Assembly: GCA_039583875.1 (NCBI GenBank)
Contig: CM077149.1
Coordinates: forward strand, 155,028,249 to 155,092,248
Length of the DNA stretch: 64,000 bases
Reading direction: 5' to 3'
Source: Platanthera guangdongensis
Taxonomy: Eukaryota > Streptophyta > Magnoliopsida > Asparagales > Orchidaceae
The first letter of the stretch is position 1; each line of letters starts with the position of its first letter. Under the pieces are notes generated by a model. The model was not told the DNA's origin, made no database searches, and saw only the letters and a program-made list of their open reading frames with translations. The position numbers were made by a program, and so were the translations under genes. Below, in pieces: positions 20,193 through 31,632 of this stretch.

Positions 20193-20203
20193 TGGTATCA
20201 GAG
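20193..20203 (+). other. Primer binding site (initiator tRNA-Met), copia(+)
   Basis: TGGTATCAGAG two bases after the LTR end CTTTCA; standard for Ty1-copia. Confidence 0.95.
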
Positions 20204-20295
20204 GCAGGTTCCTCAAAAAGGACATAATAGTCTGAGTAAAAGATCTTGTTGGCAGATTCAGTATAATCAAGTGCAAAATCAAGAACATCAAGAAA

Positions 20296-22032
20296 ATGGG
20301 TTCCACAGAGAATCACAAACAACTTGGATCCATGAAGTTGCCAATCTATAGAAAGGAAATTTTTGGCATCTGGAAAGAAAGGGTTAGACTATTTATGGAA
20401 GCCTCTGACCCTAGAATCTATATCACAGTCAAAGAAGGGTCATATGTGCCTATGAAAGTATCAGTCCTGGATGCAAATCAGAGAACTCCTAAGGACTTTT
20501 CAGAGATGACTAAGGATGAGATTATTCTGGCCACTATGGACAAGAGGGCCCAGAATATTATTGTGAGTGCAATTGATGATGTCACATTCCAGAATTTGAT
20601 TCACTGTAAACATCAAAGGAAATGTGGGACACACTGATAGTGTACATGGAGGGCTCTGAAGAAGTTAGACAGGACAGAAAGTATTTACTAAATCAGGAGT
20701 ATGAAAGTTTCATACAAGGCAGGTCTGATAGTATAACAGAATGATACAAGAAATTCTATAGGATTGTCAATGAGTTGATGTATTATGGAAGAGAATTCAG
20801 CAACTATGAGCTGAATGATAAGTTCTTGAGATCCCTAACTAAAGACTGAGATACTAAGATTTGTGTCATAAGGGAAATGGCCAAATTAGCAAACATTCTT
20901 CCTCCAACATTGTTTGGAAAACTGTTATCCTATGATATGCAGTTGATGGTAAGGAAGGAGGAGGAGAAGACTACAAGAATTAAGCACAAAGAAAGAGCTG
21001 TGGCTTTCAAGACAGAAGCCACTAGGAAATATAAAAGTAAGTCTCCATCTCCACCTCCAAAAGTTGCTGAGACTGAGACAGATGAGTCAGACAGTAAGAA
21101 TTCTGAAAGCAGTGAGAGTGATGAGGACTTTGCAGCTTTTACAGGACATTTTCAGAAGTTCCTAAAGAAGAAACAGTGGAGGTCTAAGCCATCCACTTCA
21201 CAGAAGTCATCAAAGAATGACAGGATAAAGCCCAAGTCAAGTAGAACTACATCTTCAAAGATAGTATGTTATTGTTGTAACAAACAAGGACATGTTGTTG
21301 CTGACTGTCCAGAGAAGAGGAAAGAGTCAACTGATAAGAAGAAGACTCAAATCAAGGGCAAAAAGGAAATGTCCTTTGTTGCAAAGAAGGACAAAAGTCT
21401 GTCTGATATGTCTTCTTTAGAAACTGATTCAGAAGCTGAAGCTTACATTGGACTGTTTGCTGAAGAAGAGGAAGATGAGTTCATACAGTTAATGAACTCT
21501 ATATATGAGCATGAGGACAATCAGTGTCAGGGACTGATGGCCTTATTAGAAGGAGACAAAATCCAGGAGCAGCCTGGACCTAGTCAGGTACTAAATTATT
21601 CTGCTGATTTAATTTCTAGTACTAAGTCAGATTCAGATACATCATCATCAAGTGATGAGAGTGGATCTAAATCTGAAGGAGACATTCATCAATTAATTGA
21701 TGAATATAGAGTAGTGTTGCAGGCTTTGAAGAAAAGCAAATCCTTGGCCAAGAGTCAGGCTAAGGAGATTGCTAATCTCAAAGTGGCTGCAACAGATTTT
21801 GATAAGTTGCTTGATCAGAAATTAAATGAAATAGCCAGACTGAAGCACATAACTGTTATTTAGATGGGGACTATAATATTTAAAAATGATCAAATTAGAA
21901 ATCTGGAGATTAGTCTTCAGAAGGATAGAGATATAGTAGCAAGGTTTTCTAAACCAAAGTCTGTTCTACCTTTGATAGATGAGTTCATTTCTCAGAAAGG
22001 TAAGACTGGATTGGGGTTTACTAAACCTGCCA
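20296..22032 (+). pseudogene. gag: Copia(+) gag, first part, interrupted by TRGAG-2
   Basis: Starts ATG at 20296 (MGSTENHKQL, then FGIWKERVRLFMEASD). A frame change near 20610 and TGA stops in the middle section (for example after ITE, and after SLTKD near 20847) break the capsid region. A long open section 20877-21863 holds a Ser/Glu-rich acidic region, the CCHC knuckle CYCCNKQGHVVADC (about 21268-21310) and a coiled-coil-like stretch. A TAG at 21861-21863 follows, then more gag to the insertion at 22033. The frame resumes exactly at 27726 after removal of TRGAG-2. Confidence 0.85.
22028..22032. other. Target site duplication of TRGAG-2, left copy
   Basis: TGCCA before TGTACAACC; matched at 27721-27725. 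Confidence 0.95.
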
Positions 22033-23255
22033 TGTACAACCTCGTATTCGCCCCTGTATAGTTTTAAGCTTTTGGGAGATTTTGCACTCTCGGTGACCAA
22101 TTTTGGCTCTAGCTTGGAAACATACTAGTAGGGGGAGGAAAAATCTACCTCCCCCCAGTGGCCCTCTTTTGGGGGGCGGGTGCAGCAAGTTGGCTAACAC
22201 CAGCCCCCGTCCCGATAGGTGCTTGGCGGCCTGGTGGGGCGAGACCGGCCGGGGGCCGGGGGCTCGCCCCCTGCCCCTTCTAGCCTGGCGGCCTGGCGGG
22301 GCGAGACCGGCCGGGGGCCGGGGTCTCGCCCCTGCCCCTTCTAGCCTGGCGGCCTGGTGGGGCGAGACCGGCCGAGGGCCGGGGTCTCGCCCCTGCCCCT
22401 TCTAGCCTGGCGGCCTGGTGGGGCGAGACCGGCCGGGGGCCGGGGTCTCGCCCCTGCCCCTTCTAGCCTGGCGGCCTGGTGGGGCGAGACCGGCCGGGGG
22501 CCGGGGTCTCGCCCCTACTCCTTCTAGCCTGGCGGCCTGGTGGGGCGAGACCGGCCGGGGGCTGGGGTCTCGCCCCCTGCCCCTGCTAGCCTGGCGGCCT
22601 GGCGGGGCGAGACCGGCCGGGGCCGGGGTCTCGCCCCTGCCCCTTCTAGCCTGGCGGCCTAGTGGGGCGAGACCGGCCGGGGGCAAGGGTCTCGCCCCTG
22701 CCCCTTCTAGCCTGGCGGCCTGGTGGGGCGAGACCGGCCGGGGGCCGGGGTCTCGCCCCTGCCCCTTCTAGCTTGGCGGCCTGGCGGGGCGAGACCGGTC
22801 AGAGGCCGCGGTCTCGCCCTTGCCCCCCCTGCAGTTTTACCTTCTTGCCCTCGGGGGCAATTCCCCCTTTACCCCCCGGCGTGGTTGTTTTCTATTGGCC
22901 CGATGCCTTTTGGCCGTAGGGGTTTTTCGGTCTTTTTACCCCCAGGACTTGGAAAAACTATAAATAGATCCCTTGGGTGCCTTGGAGAGGATCCTTTTCT
23001 TAGCTTCCTCCTCCCTTAGCTTCTTCTTGGTAGAGTAGAGAGAGCTCACCAAGTCGCCCAGCCTAGCCCTTTGGTAAGGGAGGGGAAGAGCTCAGGTAGC
23101 CTTCCGGGTGTGAGGTGGGACCTCCGTGCTAGAGCCGAGGGTCTGTTCATAGTCTCCTAAGTCTCCGGTCCGTGACGTTCTCTCGAGTGTAGTAGGTGTG
23201 AGGTCACCCCTTTCAGGGACCCCGAACTCCACAGAGGTCAATTTTGGCTTCAACA
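22033..23255 (+). repeat. 5' LTR of TRGAG-2
   Basis: TGTACAACCTCG start, CTTCAACA end. About 10 monomers of 61 bases lie at 22219-22840 and TATA at 22958-22967. The inverted repeat after the TATA box is imperfect here (GGTGCCTTGGAG against CACCAAGTCGCCC). Confidence 0.92.
22219..22840 (+). repeat. 61-base GC-rich array, TRGAG-2 5' LTR
   Basis: About 10 monomers of the same 61-base hairpin unit as TRGAG-1. The CCCTGCCCC variant is more frequent here and there are several small deletions. Confidence 0.92.
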
Positions 23256-23259
23256 CTTT

Positions 23260-23271
23260 TGGTGCGGTGAG
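23260..23271 (+). other. Primer binding site-like, TRGAG-2
   Basis: TGGTGCGGTGAG, identical in sequence and offset to TRGAG-1. Confidence 0.6.
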
Positions 23272-23311
23272 CGTGGAGAGTGGCCAGCACAGAAGATCTC
23301 GAGAGAGTGTC

Positions 23312-25434
23312 ATGATGGGAGGTCAGGGAGGTAGTGATGATCTCGGCAAGATCCCTAGCTCGGGACCCTTTGTGGGGAGGCAAGAGTTCATAGCCTCCAT
23401 CCAGGGTATCATGGAGATGCTGCGAAGCATTGCTCCTCAGGGTGGCAGCTCCACCCCGACCCCCCAGGAGCTAGCTCCCCCCCTCGACGAGTCGACTCCC
23501 AGGGGTCTAGGCGAGATGACCCCAGCGGGGGGAGAAGGAAGCGCACCAGGAAGAAGGCCAGGAAAGGAGAGGATGGGAGATGGGGTCGATCGGGACCTCA
23601 CCGGCTGGGAGCTGTTCTCTAGCCCGGCGAGTGCCAACCTCCCAAGCGAGCAGGTTGCGCGAGTGGAGGCAGCGAGACCACCCCTTATGGGGTCACCCTT
23701 CAGCGAGCTGATCATCTCAGCTCCCGTTCCCGAGGGGTTCAGAGAGCCAGACATGGCTTACTATACGGGGAAGGATGACCCCGTCCAGCATCTGCAGTGG
23801 TTCGAGGATGACGTCTCCATCAGGCCAATGACGGATGCCTTCAAGTGTCGCCTCTTTGCGATCACGCTGAAGGAGAAGGCAAGGGACTGGTTCCATCAAC
23901 TCCCTCCGAGGTCGATCTATGGGTTCGAGGACTTGAGCCGGAGCTTTCAGCTCCGCTTCTCCACCTCCAAGAAGCGGAAGAGGAGTCCTGAGTCCATCTT
24001 CCTGATAAGACAGGGGGCCGAGGAGTCGCTGGCCCGCTACGTAGACAGGTTCCAAGAGGAGATCTTGGAGGTCTAGGAGATGCCAGGGTATGCTCTCCAG
24101 ATGGCCTTCACCGTCGGGCTGAAGGAGGGCTTCCTCAAGATGAGCTTGACCCGGAAGGCCCCCCCTTTCCTTTGAGGAGCTGATGGAAAGGGCGGCTGAA
24201 GAGATTGTCATGGAGGCAGCCAACCCGGCATTTGTCAAGAAGTTGGCAAAGCTAACAAAGACGGAGGCAAAGGAGCAAGGTGGCTCGACACCTCAGGAAG
24301 GAAGGAAGAAGAGAAGAGCGGAGAGCTCTGGAGGGTCCGAAACCAGGTTGGAGGCAGTAGGGAGGACCCGTTCAAGGTCTGGGGAGAGGTTACGCCCAAG
24401 ATGGGGGAAACTTCCATAGGGGCCAAGGGAGGTTCAACTTCCAGAGGCAAGCCCCAAGGCAGCTCCTCCCCCCGCCGCAGCAAGCCTTGGCGATAGGTGG
24501 AGGGGGAAGAGGAAACAGGAGAGAACACCCAGCCCGCCGAAGGAGGGGAGGAGCGCTACCGTACTATGACTTCCACCAGGTGGAGGGGCACGCCACGGCT
24601 ACCTGCCCCGAGTTTCTGGAAGTGAGGGTGGCGAGAGGCCCTGCCCAGCCGCAGCCGCCAGTGCGGGTTGAAGAGGTTCTGCCCCAAGGAGGGGGAGATG
24701 ATGTGTGTGAGGACCGGGTCGATGTCGGACCCCGAGGCGGTATAGCGGTGATCCACGGTGGAGTGGAGGTTGAGGCCACTCGGAAGGCAAGCCTCCATGT
24801 CATGTATCGAAGGAGCGTCGCCTCAACCTCCCAGACACCGCCCCAAGAGGAGAAGATCACCTTCTCGGTGAAGGACCTGCCGGATCATGAGGATCCGTTT
24901 TGCGATGCGCTGGTCATCCAGACGGCCATCGAGGGCTACACCGTCTCCCGGATCTTGGTTGACAACGGGAGCTCCGTCAACGTCATTTTCAAGAAGGCGT
25001 TTGACGAGATGAAGGTAGAGTCAAGAAGGGTGTTGGCCTCAGACGGACCCCTGTTCGGATTTTCAGGGGAAAGGAAGGAGGTTGAAGGTGGAGTGGGACT
25101 CCAAGTTAAATTGGGGGGAGTCTCAATGAACTGCCGGTTCGTCATTGTTGACGCTCCAAGCAGCTACAACGACATCTTCGGAAGGCCCCTCATCAATGCC
25201 TTCCGTTGTGTGCCGTCTTCCTTCCACCAATGCCTCAAGTTCAACTCAGGAGGGATCCATGTCAGAGTCAAGGGAGACTCCAGGATGGCAAGACAGTGTT
25301 ATGTCACGGCAGTCAACACCATCTCTTGGTTGGCCAAGGCAGAGGAGATGGAGAAGATCATGGAGAGCCTGAGCAGGATGGAAGTGTCCGGCGAGCAGGA
25401 AGCGGATGGCGACCACCAGGCCCAGACCCCCTGA
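23312..25434 (+). pseudogene. gag: Broken gag of TRGAG-2
   Basis: Closely related to the intact TRGAG-1 gag. It is open from the ATG at 23312 to a TAG at 24074-24076 (GAGGTCTAGGAG where TRGAG-1 has GTCCAGGAG, a CAG-to-TAG change). It then loses frame at an extended C-run near 24160, and again near 24410. The zinc-like site YYDFHQVEGHATATC has lost its first cysteine (about 24565). The protease-like part is open to 25434 and reads LVDNGSSVNVIF. The last 315 codons are undisrupted. Confidence 0.9.
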
Positions 25435-25559
25435 GGAAGCCTCGCCCCGACGGAATCCTGTATTTTTCTTATGTTGTATTGAGTCCAGCCCCCGACCAGC
25501 TGAGTCGGGGGGGGGGGGGCATGTAACCCAATATTTTCCCCTTTTGAGGATGTTGGATT

Positions 25560-26200
25560 TGGTAGAATTTAAGTAGCACACCTGGTTTCCCACCCCCGAG
25601 AGTATCTCCTCAGCCAGGCTCCCATTAGCTGGTTGGGTCGAATGTGCCTCGGGGAGATCACGTCTCACCCCCGAGAGGATCTCCTCAGTCAGGCTCCCAT
25701 TAGCTGGTTGGGTCGAATGTGCCTCGGGGAGATCAAGTCCCACCCCCCGAGAGGATCTCCTCAGCCAGGCTCCCACTAGCTGGTTGGGTCGAATGTGCCT
25801 CGGGGAGATCAAGTCCCAACCCCGAGAGGATCTCCTCAGCCAGGCTCCCACTAGCTGGTTGGGTCGAATGTGCCTCGGGGAGATCAAGTCCCACCCCCGA
25901 GAGGATCTCCTCAGCCAGGCTCCCACTAGCTGGTTGGGTCGAATGTGCCTCGGGGCGATCAAGTCCCAACCCCGAGAGAATCTCCTCAGCCAGGCTCCCA
26001 CTAGCTGGTTGGGTCGAATGTGCCTCGGGGAGATCACATCCCACCCCCGAGAGGATCTCCTTAGCCAGGCTCCCACTAGCTGGTTGGGTCGAATGTGCCT
26101 CTGGGAGATCAAGTCCCACCCCCGAGAGAATCTCCTCAGCCAGGCTCTCACTAGCTTGTTGGGTCGAATGTGCCTCGGGGGGAGTAAAAGTCTCTTTGCT
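25560..26200 (+). repeat. 75-base tandem array, TRGAG-2 interior
   Basis: About 8 monomers of 75 bases (one is 76 through an extra C). Key blocks are CTCCTCAGCCAGGCTCCCAC, TAGCTGGTTGGGTCGAATG and TGCCTCGGGGAGATC. It occupies the position of the 78-base array in TRGAG-1, with a different monomer. GAGATC and GATCTC, and CCAG and CTGG, are complementary within the unit. Because 75 is 25 codons, frames stay open on both strands. Confidence 0.92.
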
Positions 26201-26487
26201 CCAATGAGGATCCCGCTGTCAGGCTCTCACTAGCTGGCAGGGCCGGTGGTACCTCTCGTGGAGCCTAAGTATTTTTTACCTGGAGGGGGTCTCGCCACCC
26301 AGGCTCCCATAGCTGGCATGGCAGGTTGACCCCTCCGGGGGCCAAGTATTTTTTACCTAGAGGGGGTCTCGCCACCTAGGCTCCCATAGCTGGCGTGGCA
26401 GGTTGACTCCCTGGAGAGGCGCGCAAGGAAATTGCACTCAGCGAATACGTTGAGTTGGACATTTCTTTCCGAGTTTGTGCCAACCTC
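26201..26487 (+). repeat. Degenerate monomers before TRGAG-2 3' LTR
   Basis: Tandem-like copies of a GTATTTTTTACCT..GGAGGGGGTCTCGCCACC block and a CCGCTGTCAGGCTCTCAC block, homologous to 13830-14067 of TRGAG-1, ending at the polypurine tract GAAAAGAGCGGGGATTG (26488-26504). Confidence 0.75.
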
Positions 26488-26504
26488 GAAAAGAGCGGGG
26501 ATTG

Positions 26505-27720
26505 TGTACAACCCCGTATTCGCCCCTGTATAGTTTTAAGCTTTTGGGAGATTTTGCACTCTCGGTGACCAATTTTGGCTCTATCTTGGAAACATACTAG
26601 TAGGGGGAGGAAAAATCTACCTCCCCCCAGTGGCTCTCTTTTGGGGGGCGGGTACGGCAAGTTGGCTAACACCAGCCCCCGTCCCGATAGGTGCTTGGCG
26701 GCCTGGTGGGGCGAGACCGGCCGGGGACCGGGGGCTCGCCCCCTGCCCCTTCTAGCCTGGCGGGGCGAGACCGGCCGGGGGCCGGGGTCTCGCCCCTGCC
26801 CCTTCTAGCCTGGCGGCCTGGTGGGGCGAGACCGGCCGGGGGCCGGGGTCTCGCCCCTGCTCCTTCTAGCCTGGCGGCCTGGTGGGGCGAGACCGGCCGG
26901 GTGTCGGGGTCTCGCCCCTGCCCCTTCTAGCCTGGCGGCCTGGTGGGGCGAGACCGGCTGGGGGCCGGGGTCTCGCCCCTGCTCCTTCTAGCCTGGCGGC
27001 CTGGTGGGGCGAGACCGGCCGGGGGCCGGGGTCTCGCCCCCTGCCCCTTCTAGCCTGGCGGCCTGGCGGGGCGAGACCGGCCGGGGGCCGGGGTCTCGCC
27101 CCTGCCCCTTCTAGCCTGGCGGCCTGGTGGGGCGAGACCGGCCGGGGGCCGGGGTCTCGCCCCTGCCCCTTCTAGCCTGGCGGCCTGGTGGGGCGAGACC
27201 GGCCGGGGGCCGGGGTCTCGCCCCTGCCCCTTCTAGCTTGGCGGCCTGGCGGGGCGAGACCGGTCAGAGGCCGCGGTCTCGCCCTTGCCCCCCTGCAGTT
27301 TTACCTTCTTGCCCTCGGGGGGAATTCCCCCTTTACCCCCCGGCGTGGCTGTTTTCTATTGGCCCGAGGCCTTTTGGCCGTAGGGGTTTTTCGGTCTTTT
27401 TACCCCCAGGACTTGGAAAAACTATAAATAGACCCCCTTGGGTGCCTTGGAGAGGATCCTTTTCTTAGCTTCCTCCTCCCTTAGCTTCTTCTTGGTAGAG
27501 TAGAGAGAGCTCACCAAGTCGCCCAGCCTAGCCCTTTGGTAAGGGAGGGGAAGAGCTCAGGTAGCCTTCCGGGTGTGAGGTGGGACCTCCGTGCTAGAGC
27601 CGAGGGTCTGTTCATAGTCTCCTAAGTCTCCGGTCTGTGACGTTCTCTCGAGTGTAGTAGGTGTGAGGTCACCCCTTTCAGGGACCCCGAACTCCACAGA
27701 GGTCAATTTTGGCTTCAACA
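26505..27720 (+). repeat. 3' LTR of TRGAG-2
   Basis: TGTACAACCCCG start, CTTCAACA end. It carries 9-10 GC-rich 61-base monomers (26694-27290) and TATA at 27422-27431. It differs from the 5' copy by scattered substitutions and one partially deleted monomer near 26755. Confidence 0.92.
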
Positions 27721-27725
27721 TGCCA
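27721..27725. other. Target site duplication of TRGAG-2, right copy
   Basis: TGCCA, identical to 22028-22032. Confidence 0.95.
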
Positions 27726-27994
27726 GGACTGTTCAGTCCAAGTCTAAGGGCAAAGCCCCTGTCCTCAACAAGCCTGCTGTAGATAAAACAGCTAGGGTTG
27801 TACCTAAGCAAAGGTACAACAGATTTGAGTGCTAGTGTTGTGGCAAGGTAGGCCACTTTGCCATAGAATGTTGGCACAATTCAAGTGCCAAGGTGAGTAG
27901 CAATCTGCCTGTTAGAAAAGCTACAGGTAGCTTTGTTAAGAGGCAAACTAACCAGCACCAAGGACCCAAGAATTCTTTGGGTTCTAAGGTCAAC
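27721..27994 (+). pseudogene. gag: Copia(+) gag, C-terminal part with second zinc knuckle
   Basis: Continues the gag frame from 22032 (TKPA joined to RTVQSKSKGKAP). The second knuckle reads C-stop-CCGKVGHFAIEC (about 27830-27870): the residue between the first two cysteines is a TAG, consistent with a former TGG (a TAT or TGG is expected; the minus-strand relative reads YWYCDKIGHF). The end is GSKVN followed by TAA, at the same place as the WVPKAN stop in the minus-strand relative. Confidence 0.8.
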
Positions 27995-28012
27995 TAATCT
28001 GTTTTGTAGGTG

Positions 28013-31000
28013 AGTCCAAGTGACCATGCCCCAATATGGTACTTGGATAGTGGATGTTCCAGGCACATGACTGGAACTAGGGGATTGCTAAAGGACTACA
28101 CACCAATCAAGGATGGTCCTAAAGTCACCTTTGGTGGTTCTGAAAAAGGAATCATCAAAGGTTTTGGTAATATTTCTAGCAACCTTATAACAATTACTCA
28201 AGTGACTTATGTTAAAGGTTTGAAACACAACCTCATTAGTATAAGTCAGCTGAGTGATTTAGGATATGACATCTCATTTGTCAAAGATGGTTGTCATATC
28301 AGGAGATCAAATGATCAAGAGATCATTCTGACTGGTTATAGGAAGAGAAATGTCTATAGTCTAGACATTATGTGTGAGAACAATGTTTCTCCTGTGTGCC
28401 TTGTAGCTGATGAGAAAGTCTCTCATTGTGTCAAATGGCACAAGAGGCTAGCTCATCTTAACTACAAGACAATTGACCAACTCTATAGCAAAGAGTTAGT
28501 GAGGAATGGTCCTCAAGTTAAGTGTAAAAAGATTGGGATATGCTAAGCTTGTCAAAAGGGCAAGCAGACTAGATCCACCTTTAATAACATTGAAAACAAA
28601 GATGTTGTGAGGTGCTTATACCTCTTGCATATGGATCTTTTTGGTCCTATGCCAGTTCACAGCCGAGGTATGAAGGTCTACACATTTGTAGTTGTAGATG
28701 ACTACTCAAGGTTTTCCTGGGTGTTCTTCATTAGACAGAAATCTGAAACTCCTAGTATCTTTTATAGTTTTGTCAAACAAATTCAGAATGAGTTAGACAG
28801 TACAGTGATCAAAATAAGAAGTGACCATGGTACTGAATTCCAGTCTGACAGTATGACAAAGCTGTGTGAAGAATTTGAGATATTTCAAGAATTTTCTTCA
28901 CCAAGAACACCTCAGCAAAATGGAATTGCTGAAAGAAAGAATAGAACTTTGATTGAGGCTGGTAGAACCCTATTAAGTGACACATCTCTCTCAGAATATT
29001 TCTGAGTTGAGGCAGTAAACACTGTATGCCATGTAATTAATAGGGCTACTATCACCAAGAGCCACAATAAGACCCCCTATGAGATTGTGAAAGACAGAAA
29101 ACCAAATTTGTCCTATTTCAGGATCTTTGGTTGTAAATGTTATATACTTAACAATGGTAAGTCTTACTTAACCAAGTTTGCTGCCAAATCCCAAGAGGGG
29201 ATCTTTGTTGGGTACAACAACAACAGTAAGGCTTATATGGTCTACAACCTGACTACTCAAGTTGTAGAAGAGTCAGTACATGTAGTGTTTGATGAAGCTA
29301 GACTCATTAACAATGAATTGTCTAGAAGTATTTGCAGCTCTACAGGTGTGACTGAGAAGATGGACAAGCTCACTATTGAAGAAGGTCCTTCTACAAGTCA
29401 GCAAGTAGAAGATAATGGCTGTTGTCCAGGGGGAGTACAAGATACTCCAGTTACTGAAGAAGACCAAGAGGAGCTGCTGAATGAAGAAGCTGAAGGTGTA
29501 CAACCAGAAAATAGGATGCCTCCAGCAAATAGACATTTGAAAGATCATCCAGCCAATCAAATCATTGGAGATCTCAGACAAGGGGTACAAACAAGGAGCA
29601 GAAATCTAAGTTCAGTACTCTACTCCAGCTTTCTATCCCAAGTAGAGCCAAAGAGATTTGAAGAAGCTATCCTAGACCCTCATTGAATTGAGGCTATGCA
29701 AGAGGAACTGAATCAGTTCAAGAGATGCAAAGTCTGGGAGCTTGTTCCTAAACCAAAAGACCACAACATAATTGGAACTAAGTGGATCTTCAGGAACAAG
29801 ATGGATGAACATGGAGTGATTATAAAGAACAAAGCAAGACTGGTTGCTAAGGGATATAGGCAGGAAGAAGGTATTGACTTTGATCAAACCTTTGCTCCAG
29901 TAGCCAGATTGGAGGCAATAAGGATGTTCTTGGCCTATGTAACCTATCAAGGGTTTAAAGTATACCAAATGGATGTTAAGTCAGCCTTTCTGAATGGAAA
30001 TCTGAAGGAAGAAGTCTATGTGGAACAGCCATCAGGTTTTGTTGATTCAACTAAACCTAATTATGTTTATAGACTTAGGAAGGCATTGTATGGGTTAAAA
30101 CAAGCCCCTAGAGCTTGGTATGAAACCCTGTCTAGTTTCCTCATTGAGAATAAATTCTCAAGGGGGAAAATAGACAAGACTCTATTCCTTAGGGAATCCA
30201 GAGGCAAGATCATTCTAGTCCAAATATATGTAGATGACATCATATTTGGGTCTACAGAAAGTGGTCTTTGCAGAAAGTTTGCAAAACTTATGCAAGGACA
30301 ATTTGAAATAAGCAGTATGAGGGAACTTAAGTTCTTCTTGGGTCTCTAAGTTAGACAGACTGAGAATGGTTTATCCATATGCTAGTCTAAGTTTACCCTA
30401 GAGTTGATAAGGATGTATGGTATGAAATCATCCAGTACCATGAAAACTCCTATGAGGTCAAGCATGTCTCTAAGCAAAGATGATGCAGGGAAACCTGTAG
30501 ATGAGACTTTGTATAGAGGGATAGTTGGCTCCCTATTATATTTGACTGCTAGTATACCAGATATCATGTATGTTATATGTGTCTGTGCTAGGTACCAAGC
30601 TTGCCCTTATGAATCTCATTTGACAGCAGTCAAAAGAATTTTGAGATATCTAAAGGGCACTCATTATCTAGGCCTTTGGTACCCTAGGAATGGAGACTTT
30701 GAACTGACAGGTTATTCAGATGCAGATTTTGCAGGCTGTAAGGAAGATAGTAGGTGGAAGGCTGATATCATGGAGTAGCAAGAAACAAACAAGTGTGACT
30801 ATCTCCACAGCAGAATCAGAGTATGTGGCTGCAGGAAGTTGCTGTGCTCAACTTCTATGGATACAACATCAGCTTGAATATTATGGTATTCAAGTAAGTA
30901 GAACACCTCTATTTTGTGATTCTACTAGTGCCATTTTTATTGCAAACAATCTTGTCTCCCATAGTAGGACTAAGCACATAGAAATAAAATACCATTTTCT

Positions 31001-31142
31001 GAGAGAACATGTGGAAAAAGGAGATATTTCCCTAGAATATATTAATACAGATAATCAACTAGCTGACATGTATACTAAGCCCTTAGATGAAACCAAATTC
31101 AATAAATTCAAAATTGAATTAGGGATGATAAACTTAGAATAG
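28013..31142 (+). pseudogene. pol: Copia(+) pol: protease, integrase, RT, RNase H
   Basis: In order: protease WYLDSGCSRHMTG (about 28040-28080); GAG-pre-integrase (to 28546; WHKRLAHLNYKTIDQL); integrase core (28607-29300; HMDLFGPM, RSDHGTEF, PQQNGIAERKN); RT (29696-30349; [28 protein letters not shown], catalytic YVDDII); RNase H (about 30690-31142; TAESEYVAAG, LADMYTKPLDETKF). One frame is kept from 28010 to about 30740 and is broken only by stops (TAA near 28544, TGA near 29003, TGA near 29684, TAA near 30347, TAG near 30382). In RNase H a short deletion after GCKEDS removes the KSTSG segment and shifts the frame. RT and integrase catalytic residues are intact. Confidence 0.9.
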
Positions 31143-31169
31143 TTCACAAAAATTGGCTAAGTAAAAAGG

Positions 31170-31480
31170 TGTCGACACACAGAGTTGTCTGTGTCGACAC
31201 ATAGAAGTGGTGTCGACATTTCAAAGAAATGGTGTCGACACATCTAGGAAGTCAGTGTCGACACTTAAGAGAATTAGTGTCGACACATGAATAGTAGGTG
31301 TCGACACATCCAAGGTGGTGTCGACACTTAGGCTTTACTCAACATTAGTCTGGTAAAGTCTCGACTAAGTGTCGAGCTAAGCGGTGTTGACACATATAAT
31401 CTGTCGACTATACTTGTGTCGACACATAGTTGTCGAGACATTATAAGTAAGTGTCGACACTTTTCAACAGTGTCGACACA
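31170..31480. repeat. Internal GTGTCGACAC array between pol and additional ORF
   Basis: About 10-12 GTGTCGACAC words plus variants (GTGTTGACAC, TGTCGAGAC) within roughly 310 bases right after the RNase H stop. It is the same word as in the LTR arrays, but surrounding spacers differ from the LTR, so it is not a simple LTR copy. It ends about 45 bases before a TATA box. Confidence 0.92.
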
Positions 31481-31523
31481 ATTTGAGTATTTTGACGCGC
31501 CCTTTCATCTTCAATTCTAGAAA

Positions 31524-31535
31524 GGTATAAATAGG
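31524..31535 (+). promoter_or_regulatory. Putative internal TATA box before additional ORF
   Basis: GGTATAAATAGG lies 98 bases upstream of the ATG at 31633 and directly downstream of the internal word array, the same order as in the LTR (array, TATA, leader). This suggests a separate transcript for the extra ORF. That is inference from layout. Confidence 0.55.
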
Positions 31536-31632
31536 TTTTCGCCATTGTTTGTTGACACGCTCACCAAAGTTTCGAGACCAAACTTGTGTGTCGACACCTC
31601 TCTTCTCTCAATTCAAATTTCTTCAAACCCTA

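Larger units (their letters stand above)
22033..27720 (+). mobile_element. TRGAG-2: second gag-only LTR element, inside copia(+) gag
   Basis: 5688 bases with TGCCA duplications and LTRs at 22033-23255 (1223) and 26505-27720 (1216). Same family as TRGAG-1: same LTR ends, TATA, primer site, polypurine tract and gag. It is shorter because the LTR holds about 10 rather than about 25 monomers and the interior array is shorter. Its gag is broken. It must be younger than the copia(+) insertion it interrupts. Confidence 0.93.
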
